A stretch of 5,351 nt of DNA from Brevibacterium picturae (GCF_030453725.1 NZ_JAKDJU010000188.1:1-5351); one strand, 5' to 3'; numbered from the stretch's first letter, positions 1 to 5,335 are shown. The notes: a model not told the origin generated them from the letters alone. Numbers and translations: made by a program.

Positions 1-1584
1 GTGACCAACGACGTCGACAACATCCAGCAGGCACTGCAGCAGGCCTTCTCCCAGCTCGTCCAATCAGCTCTGACCATCGTGGGCATCGGCGTGATGATGT
101 TCATCGTGTCCTGGCAGCTGGCGCTGCTGGCACTCATCGCGCTCCCACTGTCTGCGGTCATCGCCGGCGTCATCGGCACCAGGTCGCAGAAGATGTTCAA
201 GGCGCAGTGGAAACACACCGGTGACGTCAACGGACACGTCGAAGAATCGTTCTCCGGCCTCGACGTGGTCCGTGCCTTCGGCCGCGACGAGATCATGCTC
301 GAAGAGTTCGACCGTCGCAATGAGTCCCTGTACAGAGCCTCGGCGGGTGCACAGTTCGTTTCGGGCATGATCATGCCCGCAATGCAGTTCGTGTCCTACC
401 TCAGCTACGTCCTCATCGCCGTGGCAGGAGGCCTGAAGGTGGCCTCAGGGCAGATGACTCTGGGTGACGCAACTGCATTCATCCAGTACTCCCGTGAGTT
501 CTCCCAGCCGATCTCAGAGATGGCGGGTGTGGCGAACATGCTGCAGTCCGGCGTCGCTTCGGCTGAGAGGACCTTCGAACTTCTCGATGCAGAGGAGGAA
601 GAGCCCGATGACGCCCAGGAGACGCTGCCGCAGCGCACTCCGGGCAGGGTCGAGTTCTCCGATGTCAGCTTCCGCTACACCGAGGACACCCCGCTCATCG
701 AGAAGGTCTCGTTCACTGCCGAGCCCGGCCACACGGTCGCCATCGTCGGACCGACAGGGGCAGGTAAGACCACCTTGGTCAATCTCGTGATGCGCTTCTA
801 TGAAATCACCGGTGGTCACATCTTCCTCGACGGCACCGACACACAGGACCTGACGCGAGCGGATCTGCGCTCGCATGTGGGCATGGTGCTGCAGGACGCA
901 TGGCTGTTCGAAGGCACCATCCGCGAGAACATTCGCTACGGCAGACTCGACGCCACCGATGACGAGGTCATGGATGCGGCACAGGCGACGATGGTCGATC
1001 GCTTCGTACGGCAGCTTCCCGAGGGCTATGACACGGTCATCGACTCCGATGGTGGAAGCGTTTCTGCCGGTGAGCGCCAGCTCATCACAATCGCACGGGC
1101 ATTCCTGGCCGACCCGTCGCTGCTCATCCTCGATGAGGCGACCTCCTCAGTCGACACCCGCACCGAGGTGCTCGTCCAACAGGCCATGGCCGCGCTGCGC
1201 ACGGACAGGACATCGTTCGTCATCGCACACCGCCTGTCAACGATCCGCGATGCCCACACCATCCTGGTGATGGAGGACGGAGCCATCGTCGAACACGGCA
1301 ACCACGATCAGCTGCTGGCCGCAGAAGGAGCGTATTACCGTCTCTACATGTCGCAATTCCGCGGGGAGGACGCCGAAGAGCAATTCACCGCCGAGGTGCT
1401 TGCCGAGTCGGACACCGAGGTCGGCATCATCGTCGAGGATCGCACCACTGCTGACGGCACTGACGGCGCTGACGGCACTGACGACACTCACGGCACGGGC
1501 GGCACGGGCAATGCCGAACGCGGCATCGACAACGCTCCTCCGGCTCCGAGGGCACTGAGCGAAGACACGGTCACGGACTCATGA
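1..1584 (+). CDS. ABC exporter, fused membrane and ATPase domains (5'-truncated by window edge)
   Basis: C-terminal 527 residues of a type IV (MsbA/Sav1866-like) half-transporter that exports a substrate across the cytoplasmic membrane using ATP; the substrate cannot be told. Residues 1-9 (VTNDVDNIQ in the real protein) match the conserved segment after TM2 of this family, so the GTG at position 1 is almost certainly an internal Val codon and TM1-TM2 lie upstream. Visible helices are about 21-37, 38-58 and 118-142, with the coupling-helix region at 78-96. ATPase domain: A-loop Tyr226, Walker A GPTGAGKTT 250-258, Q-loop Gln298, signature VSAGERQ 354-360 (a SAGE variant of LSGGQ), Walker B LLILDE 374-379 with catalytic Glu379, D-loop SSVD 382-385, and H-loop His410. 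All catalytic residues are present, so it should be active. Family members usually end soon after the sequence around residue 453; here a further 74-residue acidic, Gly/Thr/Asp-rich tail follows. Many actinobacterial relatives work as heterodimers with a partner gene next door, which would be upstream and out of view. Confidence 0.95.
   Translation: MTNDVDNIQQALQQAFSQLVQSALTIVGIGVMMFIVSWQLALLALIALPLSAVIAGVIGTRSQKMFKAQWKHTGDVNGHVEESFSGLDVVRAFGRDEIMLEEFDRRNESLYRASAGAQFVSGMIMPAMQFVSYLSYVLIAVAGGLKVASGQMTLGDATAFIQYSREFSQPISEMAGVANMLQSGVASAERTFELLDAEEEEPDDAQETLPQRTPGRVEFSDVSFRYTEDTPLIEKVSFTAEPGHTVAIVGPTGAGKTTLVNLVMRFYEITGGHIFLDGTDTQDLTRADLRSHVGMVLQDAWLFEGTIRENIRYGRLDATDDEVMDAAQATMVDRFVRQLPEGYDTVIDSDGGSVSAGERQLITIARAFLADPSLLILDEATSSVDTRTEVLVQQAMAALRTDRTSFVIAHRLSTIRDAHTILVMEDGAIVEHGNHDQLLAAEGAYYRLYMSQFRGEDAEEQFTAEVLAESDTEVGIIVEDRTTADGTDGADGTDDTHGTGGTGNAERGIDNAPPAPRALSEDTVTDS
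1450..1508 (+). repeat. Short in-frame tandem repeat in the exporter tail
   Basis: The 16-mer GCTGACGGCACTGACG occurs at 1450-1465 and again at 1468-1483 (18-bp period, built on a 9-bp GACGGCACT-like unit). Degenerate copies (GGCACGGGC twice) follow to about 1508. It encodes an ADGTDGADGTDD..GTGGTG stretch, about residues 484-503. The period is a multiple of three, so copy-number changes would keep the frame. It looks like a low-complexity linker prone to slippage rather than a functional domain. Confidence 0.75.
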
Positions 1585-1621
1585 CTCATTCGCGGCTGAT
1601 GATGTAGTCGCAACTGGTGAA

Positions 1622-1653
1622 TCGGTCCCTACAGCTTCGGCTGTGGGGACCGA
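1622..1653 (+). terminator. UUCG-tetraloop hairpin terminator after the ABC exporter gene
   Basis: Positions 1622-1635 pair with 1640-1653 as a 14-bp stem containing one G-U wobble (1630 with 1645). The loop 1636-1639 is TTCG closed by C-G, the very stable cUUCGg tetraloop. It begins 37 bases after the exporter's TGA. There is no T-run after the stem, which is common for terminators in high-GC actinobacteria. It should separate the exporter transcript from the downstream surface-protein gene. Confidence 0.85.
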
Positions 1654-1679
1654 ACTCATACACTTCGCGGGTAACGATT

Positions 1680-1709
1680 TTCCTGCCGAAACGACCGCGT
1701 GTGCACAAT
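1680..1709 (+). promoter_or_regulatory. Weak promoter candidate for the surface-protein gene
   Basis: A CACAAT hexamer (1704-1709) resembles a -10 element, with TTCCTG (1680-1685) 18 bases upstream as a poor -35. The -10 overlaps the 8-bp palindrome TGTGCACA (1700-1707). Transcription starting near 1716 would place the whole structured stretch at 1719-1815 in the 5' leader, which is the main argument for this choice. The match is weak, and another promoter between 1654 and 1960 is possible. Confidence 0.3.
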
Positions 1710-1718
1710 CGTGACATG

Positions 1719-1815
1719 GGTGCTACCAAGCCTTCGGGCTGTACCGACGCCGTGCCGAGAGGGAAACATGTGGTGGTTGCGGGAGCAGGCACCAGCACAG
1801 CGATGACCGATCGCT
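1719..1815 (+). promoter_or_regulatory. Possible structured 5' leader with alternative pairings (unidentified)
   Basis: Seen in sequence: P1 GTGCT 1720-1724 with AGCAC 1794-1798; P2 AGCC 1729-1732 with GGCT 1737-1740 closing a TTCG loop (extendable by TAC 1724-1726 with GTA 1741-1743 across a CA bulge); P3 GTGCC 1752-1756 with GGCAC 1788-1792; P4 AGCGAT 1799-1804 with ATCGCT 1810-1815. P1, P2 and P3 nest as a three-way junction followed by hairpin P4. A competing pairing, GGTGC 1719-1723 with GCACC 1789-1793, excludes both P1 and P3. The region sits 164-260 bases before the start codon of a secreted wall protein. I compared it from memory with c-di-AMP (ydaO), c-di-GMP-I, TPP, SAM and glycine riboswitch cores and did not find their conserved motifs. 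The stems are short and GC-rich DNA forms such pairs by chance, so this is a hypothesis. From 1816 to 1966 I see only a 6-bp hairpin (1832-1846, one G-U pair) and a 9-bp direct repeat TGGTCGCTT (1900-1908, 1925-1933). Confidence 0.3.
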
Positions 1816-1966
1816 TCAAGTGCGAGGGCTATGTCTCAAAGAGATAACCATTCGGAGGCATCACAATCACATTTCCGTCATGAACTAAAAGACCAAAAGT
1901 GGTCGCTTGCCGACGACGAACGTATGGTCGCTTCCAACACTGCACACGGCAGCCACTCCGGCCTCT

Positions 1967-1973
1967 GGAAGGA
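1967..1973 (+). promoter_or_regulatory. Ribosome binding site deciding the surface-protein start
   Basis: GGAAGGA lies five bases before ATG 1979. It fixes that ATG as the start in preference to the in-frame TTG at 1907, whose 24 extra residues would sit ahead of the signal peptide and have no comparable ribosome binding site. Confidence 0.8.
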
Positions 1974-1978
1974 TCATC

Positions 1979-3457
1979 ATGAAACGGCTGGTTCTCGCAG
2001 CAAGCATCGCATTGGCGGTGTCCACCGTCGGAGTCGCCCCGGCGGTTGCGAACTCTCTGGACACCCCGCCCGAACTGACGACCCAGGAGAATGCGCAGTC
2101 CCCGGGCGACGAGCCTGAGAGTGCCACCGACGCTGTCGAACCCGGCGAGAACGACAGCGCTGTCGACCAGGGTGGCGACGATGCGCAGGGCGACGCGGGC
2201 CAAGGGCAGAACGGTGGTCAAGACGGGGCTGAGACTGCCGACCCCGGTGCACCGACCTCGCCCGGCGAAGAGACTGCCGACCCGGACGGCGATAAAGACG
2301 ACGCAACCGAAGACGCAACCGAAGACGGTTCCGACGGAGCCGAGGAATCCGCACCGATCGAAGCGGACTTCTCGCTCGAGAAGACCACAATGACTGCCGA
2401 AGAGATCGGTGATCCGGACAAGGGGATCCGCTACACGGTCGACTCCCTCAAAACAGGTGATGTCGTCACCGCCGAGCCCGGTGAAGACACAGCCACCGCA
2501 GTTGAGGAAGACGGCACTTTCAGCGGAGCCATTGTGGGCAATACTGAACTCAAGACCGGTGACACACTCGACGTCACGGTCACCGTTGAACGAGAAGGCC
2601 AAGAGTCGAAGACCTTCAGCGGAAGCGTCGAGGTCGTCGCGGCCGACGACGAAGACGCAGAACCTCCGAACGCGGAGCTCACGGTGTCTCCCCAGAGTCA
2701 GGGCCTCCAGGAGTTCCTCAACGATGGGGTCAGCCTCATGCTGGTCAACTGTGTCGTCGACGAAGAGGTGACCTTCCGCATCAGGACCGAGGCCGACCCC
2801 GACACCACCGTCTGGGAAGACACCCAGATGGCCGGCGAGGACGCAGCAGGAGTCAGCACTTTCGTTCCTGACGGCGAGGGCGGATCCGACTGGGTCGGCG
2901 ACTACCTCGTCACGGCTTCATGCGGTGACCAAAGCGTCGAGACAACCTTCACGGTGACCGCAGACGACAGTGTCGTCGACCCCAAGCTCGCCATCGACCC
3001 GGAGACGGTCTCCGGAAAGGACTTCGTCAATCGCGACAAGGGCGTGACCATGACCGTCACCGCATGCGAACCCGGCAGTGACGTCCAGTTCGAAGTCTGG
3101 GGGCATGAGCCCAGCGAGAAGCTCTACGACAGGACAGTCGAGGCCAACGAGGACGGTGCTGCATCGGTCCAGGTCTATGGCCTCGAGAACAATCCCGACG
3201 CTTATGCCGGCACGTACAAGGTCATCGCCGTCTGCATGGAACAGAGCATGGAAGGCAGATTCGTGGTGACCGGAAGCGGCGCCGGCGACCCCGACGGGGG
3301 CTCGGATGAATCCGGTGACGCAGGGAACTCCGACAACGCCGGTTCGATGCCGCGCACCGGTGCCGAGCTCACCGGCCTCGGAGCAGGAGCAGTCCTCATC
3401 CTGGCGGGCGCAGCGACAATCATCTTCGCCCGCCGCCGCGCACAGTTCGGATCGTGA
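1979..3457 (+). CDS. Secreted cell-wall-anchored surface protein with Ig-like repeats and MPRTG sorting signal
   Basis: A 492-residue protein, not recognised as a named family. In order: Sec signal peptide 1-24 (MKR, hydrophobic core, predicted cleavage after AVA24); strongly acidic Gly/Asp/Glu/Pro-rich linker about 25-126; three repeats of roughly 90-100 residues rich in beta-strand patterns, about 127-223, 232-326 and 335-431. Repeats 2 and 3 align well: each has one Cys early (258, 363) and one near the end (315, 419), 56-57 residues apart, inside similar contexts (V.F.V/I after the first, Y.V.A.C..QS.E..F.VT at the second). Repeat 1 keeps the DKG and terminal strand pattern but has no Cys. 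A second Gly/Asp/Ser-rich linker (432-456) leads to MPRTG 457-461, a hydrophobic segment 464-484 and RRR 485-487, which is a complete sortase sorting signal with Met in place of the usual Leu. Role inferred: displayed on peptidoglycan, with the linker spanning the wall; adhesion or a structural role is possible but not shown. No enzyme motif is visible. It appears to be a single-gene transcript with its own terminators. Confidence 0.88.
   Translation: MKRLVLAASIALAVSTVGVAPAVANSLDTPPELTTQENAQSPGDEPESATDAVEPGENDSAVDQGGDDAQGDAGQGQNGGQDGAETADPGAPTSPGEETADPDGDKDDATEDATEDGSDGAEESAPIEADFSLEKTTMTAEEIGDPDKGIRYTVDSLKTGDVVTAEPGEDTATAVEEDGTFSGAIVGNTELKTGDTLDVTVTVEREGQESKTFSGSVEVVAADDEDAEPPNAELTVSPQSQGLQEFLNDGVSLMLVNCVVDEEVTFRIRTEADPDTTVWEDTQMAGEDAAGVSTFVPDGEGGSDWVGDYLVTASCGDQSVETTFTVTADDSVVDPKLAIDPETVSGKDFVNRDKGVTMTVTACEPGSDVQFEVWGHEPSEKLYDRTVEANEDGAASVQVYGLENNPDAYAGTYKVIAVCMEQSMEGRFVVTGSGAGDPDGGSDESGDAGNSDNAGSMPRTGAELTGLGAGAVLILAGAATIIFARRRAQFGS
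2231..2323 (+). repeat. Short direct repeats in the acidic linker coding region
   Basis: GACGCAACCGAA is tandemly repeated at 2300-2311 and 2312-2323, giving the peptide DATEDATED. GAGACTGCCGACCC occurs at 2231-2244 and 2270-2283, 39 bp (13 codons) apart, giving ETADP twice. Both spacings preserve the frame, suggesting that the linker grew by in-frame duplication. Confidence 0.8.
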
Positions 3458-3465
3458 TCGGTGAC

Positions 3466-3498
3466 CCGTCGGGTTGGTGAACACTCCCGGCCCGACGG
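3466..3498 (+). terminator. Hairpin terminator of the surface-protein gene
   Basis: Positions 3466-3477 pair with 3487-3498 as a 12-bp stem (two G-U pairs, at 3474/3490 and 3475/3489) with a 9-base loop. It starts 8 bases after the TGA at 3455-3457. There is no T-run, as expected for a high-GC actinobacterium. Confidence 0.65.
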
Positions 3499-3524
3499 CG
3501 CGAACCGACACCGAGAAAGGGCAT

Positions 3525-3569
3525 TCGGCCCCGGAACACCGGCCACATGAGTCGGAACTCCGGGGCCGA
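3525..3569 (+). terminator. Second hairpin in tandem, possible back-up terminator
   Basis: An 11-bp perfect stem, 3525-3535 with 3559-3569 (core CGGCCCCGGA / TCCGGGGCCG), encloses 23 bases that can form a small inner CCG/CGG stem (3539-3541 with 3553-3555). It lies 67 bases past the surface-protein stop codon. It could be a second terminator or insulate the next gene. From here to 3674 I see no gene and no clear signal. Confidence 0.45.
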
Positions 3570-3674
3570 TGTGCGTGCACAGGCCATGACCGTCACAGTG
3601 CTTCAGAACCATCTCACGGGCATGTGGGATGAGTCTCGTCCAGCCCTTGTCGGGAAATGTGCGCAGGTCATAGA

Positions 3675-3702
3675 TTGACGGTTGTGGCGGCAAGGCTACT
3701 TC
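3675..3702 (+). promoter_or_regulatory. Promoter candidate for the peptidoglycan-binding protein gene
   Basis: TTGACG (3675-3680) is a good -35 match. Sixteen bases later TACTTC (3697-3702) is a mediocre -10. This would start transcription near 3709 and give a 5' UTR of about 55 bases containing the inverted repeat at 3718-3745. It is the only TTGAC-like element found well placed in the gap. Confidence 0.45.
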
Positions 3703-3717
3703 CACGAATATTCACGA

Positions 3718-3745
3718 TCGGTGAGTTCCGGCCCGGAAGCACCGA
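3718..3745 (+). promoter_or_regulatory. Inverted repeat upstream of the peptidoglycan-binding protein gene
   Basis: TCGGTG 3718-3723 pairs with CACCGA 3740-3745, and TTCCG 3726-3730 pairs with CGGAA 3734-3738. A small asymmetric internal loop (AG against G) separates the two stems and a 3-base loop closes the inner one. It ends 8 bases before the ribosome binding site. It could be an mRNA hairpin affecting translation or stability, or a protein-binding operator just downstream of the promoter; the sequence alone does not decide. Confidence 0.5.
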
Positions 3746-3753
3746 CACTATGC

Positions 3754-3759
3754 AGGAGG
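3754..3759 (+). promoter_or_regulatory. Strong ribosome binding site deciding the start at 3765
   Basis: AGGAGG, followed by five bases and then ATG 3765. The in-frame ATG at 3750 lies just upstream of this site and overlaps no good ribosome binding site itself, so 3765 is preferred. Confidence 0.85.
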
Positions 3760-3764
3760 AGAAG

Positions 3765-4259
3765 ATGTCCAATCCCGGTCAGCCCATCATCGAGCGAGGA
3801 TCCCAAGGCGACGTCGTCAGGAGGGCACAGCGCGCTCTGCGCAGAGTGCCGGATCATTCGGTGGCAGTCGACGGAATCTTCGGAGCCGTGACAGAAACAG
3901 CAGTCAAGAACTTCCAGGGCGGAGCCGGACTCGATGTCGACGGCATCGTCGGTGACAAGACCTGGGAGGCACTGCCGAACGGAGGACCGATGCCCACGCT
4001 CAAGCTCGGCTCGTCTCATGGAGCCGTAGCGGACCTGCAGAAAGTCCTGCACAACGGTTCCGTAGAGGGAGACTGGCCCTCACCCGGGGAACCCGACGGC
4101 GAATTCGGGCCCGCGACCAAGACATCCGTCGAAGGGTTCCAGAAGTGGGGCGACGTCGACGTCGACGGAATCGTCGGTGATGAGACCTGGTCGGTGCCCT
4201 TGCACGCCGCATCCGCGACGCTTGAGACAGCCGTCGGCCTCAAATGGGCCGACGACTGA
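3765..4259 (+). CDS. Protein of two peptidoglycan-binding domains (PG_binding_1-type), no signal peptide
   Basis: A 164-residue protein consisting almost entirely of two copies of the PG_binding_1 fold, a three-helix module that in other proteins binds peptidoglycan. Domain 1 is about residues 11-70 (GSQGDVVRRAQRAL, VDGIFG 35-40, AVKNFQ, VDGIVGDKTW 58-67). Domain 2 is about 80-144 (LGSSHGAVADLQKVL, DGEFG 111-115, SVEGFQ, VDGIVGDETW 133-142), with a small insertion before DGEFG. The two VDGIVGD.TW segments are identical at 27 of 30 bases (3936-3965 and 4161-4190), which suggests internal duplication. There is no catalytic domain, membrane helix or visible signal peptide from the supported start, and extending to 3657 does not add one. 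It may therefore stay in the cytoplasm, leave by a non-Sec route, or use the fold for another ligand. The gene is convergent with purQ, 21 bases away, and appears to have its own promoter. Confidence 0.85.
   Translation: MSNPGQPIIERGSQGDVVRRAQRALRRVPDHSVAVDGIFGAVTETAVKNFQGGAGLDVDGIVGDKTWEALPNGGPMPTLKLGSSHGAVADLQKVLHNGSVEGDWPSPGEPDGEFGPATKTSVEGFQKWGDVDVDGIVGDETWSVPLHAASATLETAVGLKWADD
4232..4254. terminator. Hairpin shared by convergent genes, inside the 3' end of the peptidoglycan-binding gene
   Basis: CGTCGGCC 4232-4239 pairs perfectly with GGCCGACG 4247-4254, plus a T-G pair (4240/4246), around a 5-base loop. It ends 2 bases before the plus-strand stop codon (4257-4259). On the minus strand the same palindrome lies 26 bases past the purQ stop codon. 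The gap between the genes is only 21 bases and holds no other hairpin, so this may serve as a bidirectional terminator. Neither side has a T-run. Confidence 0.5.
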
Positions 4260-4280
4260 AGAGCGCGACGGTGACTTGGC

Positions 4281-5021
4281 TCAGCGGCCTGTGACGAGGG
4301 TGCGCACGGCCGAGGAGAAGAATCCCTGACCGTCGATGCCGTCACCGTCTTCCGGTCCGAAGCCGGCTTCCACGGCGTGTTCGGGGTGGGGCATGAGTCC
4401 GACGACGTTTCCGGCCTCGTTCGTGATGCCGGCGATGTCGCGCAGGGAACCGTTGGGGTTGGGGCCCTGGTAGCGGAGCGCCACACGGCCGGTGCCTTCG
4501 AGCTCGTCGAGAACCTCTTCGGTGGCGACGAACCCGCCCTCGCCGTTCTTCAGCGGAATCCGGATCGTCTGACCCTGTGAGTAGTCACCGGTCCAAGCAG
4601 TAGTCGTGTTCTCCACGACCAGTTCCTGGTCACGGCAGATGAAATGCTGGTGGTCGTTGCGGATGAGGGCACCGGGCAGCAGATGCGATTCGCAGAGGAT
4701 CTGGAAGCCGTTGCAGATGCCCAGGACCGGCATACCGGCGTTGGCGGACGAGACGACGGATTCCATGATCGGAGCGAAACCCGCGATCGCACCGCAGCGC
4801 AGGTAGTCGCCGTAGGAGAACCCACCGGGCAGTATGACAGCGTCGACACCGTCGAGGGTCGAATCGGCGTGCCACAGGTTGACCGGTCTCGCACCCGCCA
4901 AGCGAACCGCACGCGCGGCATCACGATCATCGAGCGTTCCGGGGAACGTCACGACACCGATCGAAACGCCGGACTCAGCACCCGCCTCGGCGATGGTGGG
5001 GTCGGTTGCGACAGCCGTCAT
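4281..5021 (-). CDS. purQ: Phosphoribosylformylglycinamidine synthase, glutaminase subunit PurQ
   Basis: A class I glutamine amidotransferase subunit of 246 residues. It hydrolyses glutamine and passes the ammonia to PurL, which converts FGAR to FGAM with ATP (step four of de novo purine synthesis, cytoplasm). Motifs seen: IGVVTFPGTLDD from residue 21, oxyanion-region PGGFSYGD 65-72, nucleophile Cys103 in GICNGFQ 101-107, YQGPNPNGS about 184-192, and His212 and Glu214 of the catalytic triad in PHPEHA 211-216. All catalytic residues are intact. The protein has an N-terminal extension of about 18 residues (Ala/Glu-rich) before the first conserved strand. The start is nevertheless well supported: GAGGAAG lies at 5026-5032, and the ATG shares one base with the purS stop (TGATG), so the two are translationally coupled. 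purL does not follow; the next gene is convergent. Confidence 0.97.
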   Translation of the reverse strand: MTAVATDPTIAEAGAESGVSIGVVTFPGTLDDRDAARAVRLAGARPVNLWHADSTLDGVDAVILPGGFSYGDYLRCGAIAGFAPIMESVVSSANAGMPVLGICNGFQILCESHLLPGALIRNDHQHFICRDQELVVENTTTAWTGDYSQGQTIRIPLKNGEGGFVATEEVLDELEGTGRVALRYQGPNPNGSLRDIAGITNEAGNVVGLMPHPEHAVEAGFGPEDGDGIDGQGFFSSAVRTLVTGR

Positions 5022-5275
5022 CAGGCTTCCTCGACGGCGCGAACGGCCACGACGTTCTCGATGACAGGGTTCGACAGAAGCTTCTCAGCGGCCCCACGGG
5101 CCTGCGCGAGAACCTCCTCGGTGACCTCACCGTCGACTTCGAGTTCGAAGCGCTTTCCCTGTCGCACCTCACCGAAACCGGTGAAGCCGAGTCGGGACAT
5201 TCCACCGGAGATCGCCTTACCCTGAGGGTCAAGTATCTCGGGTTTGGGCATCACCTCAACGACGACACGTGCCAT
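5021..5275 (-). CDS. purS: Phosphoribosylformylglycinamidine synthase, small subunit PurS
   Basis: An 84-residue protein, the usual PurS length. PurS dimers bridge PurL and PurQ in the FGAM synthetase complex and are needed for ammonia transfer. The N-terminal strand and loop MARVVVEVMPKPEILDPQGKAI is the family hallmark, followed by the SRLGFTGFGEVRQGKRFEL segment and a C-terminal helix and strand (LAQARGAAEKLLSNPVIENVVAV). The start ATG at 5275 has AAGGAG at 5286-5291 on the minus strand, ten bases away, slightly long but the only good candidate. It is the first gene of a two-gene unit with purQ (one-base overlap), read from a promoter at the right edge of the window. Confidence 0.96.
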   Translation of the reverse strand: MARVVVEVMPKPEILDPQGKAISGGMSRLGFTGFGEVRQGKRFELEVDGEVTEEVLAQARGAAEKLLSNPVIENVVAVRAVEEA

Positions 5276-5303
5276 GCGTGTTCTGCTCCTTCAAGAAAGT
5301 GTT

Positions 5304-5318
5304 CGGGAGTTCCTCCCG
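5304..5318 (-). promoter_or_regulatory. Small hairpin in the purS 5' leader
   Basis: CGGGAG and CTCCCG form a perfect 6-bp stem around a 3-base loop, between the -10 element and the purS ribosome binding site. It is too short and lacks the flanking motifs of a purine riboswitch. It may slightly affect mRNA stability or have no role. Confidence 0.35.
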
Positions 5319-5329
5319 CGCTCGCTGAA

Positions 5330-5335
5330 AGTCTA
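5330..5335 (-). promoter_or_regulatory. -10 element of the purSQ promoter (-35 outside window)
   Basis: Read on the minus strand this is TAGACT, a typical actinobacterial -10 hexamer, 54 bases before the purS start codon. A -35 at normal spacing would fall just past position 5351, outside the window. Transcription would start near 5323, giving a leader of about 48 bases. Confidence 0.5.

Noticed and set aside
1..3. GTG at position 1 as the true start of the ABC exporter
   Set aside because: The sequence begins in the middle of the conserved loop after TM2, so two helices are missing and the codon is internal.
1670..1675. GTAACG as an MtrA-type response regulator site
   Set aside because: Only one half-site is present; the direct repeat expected for MtrA binding is missing.
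1700..1707. TGTGCACA palindrome as a CRP/GlxR operator
   Set aside because: The TGTGA-N6-TCACA arrangement is not present; an 8-bp palindrome alone is expected by chance.
1719..1815. Leader as a known c-di-AMP (ydaO), c-di-GMP-I, TPP, SAM or glycine riboswitch
   Set aside because: The conserved core sequences of these classes, as I remember them (for example GGGGUUAAUC and CCCGACAGCUAAC for ydaO), are not present.
1617..1847. Small plus-strand reading frame of 76 codons in the intergenic region
   Set aside because: It starts just before and runs through the UUCG terminator hairpin, has no ribosome binding site and its peptide has no recognisable features.
1907..1978. TTG 1907 as the start of the surface-protein gene
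   Set aside because: It would put 24 non-hydrophobic residues before a clear signal peptide, while ATG 1979 has GGAAGGA at ideal spacing.
1829..2602. Long minus-strand frame of 257 codons opposite the surface-protein gene
   Set aside because: A shadow frame of GC-rich coding sequence; the Cys/Gly/Arg-rich product looks random and the plus strand encodes a clear signal peptide and domains.
2918..3705. Minus-strand frames opposite the surface-protein 3' end and the following gap
   Set aside because: Compositional shadows; they span the terminator hairpins and show no start signals or domains.
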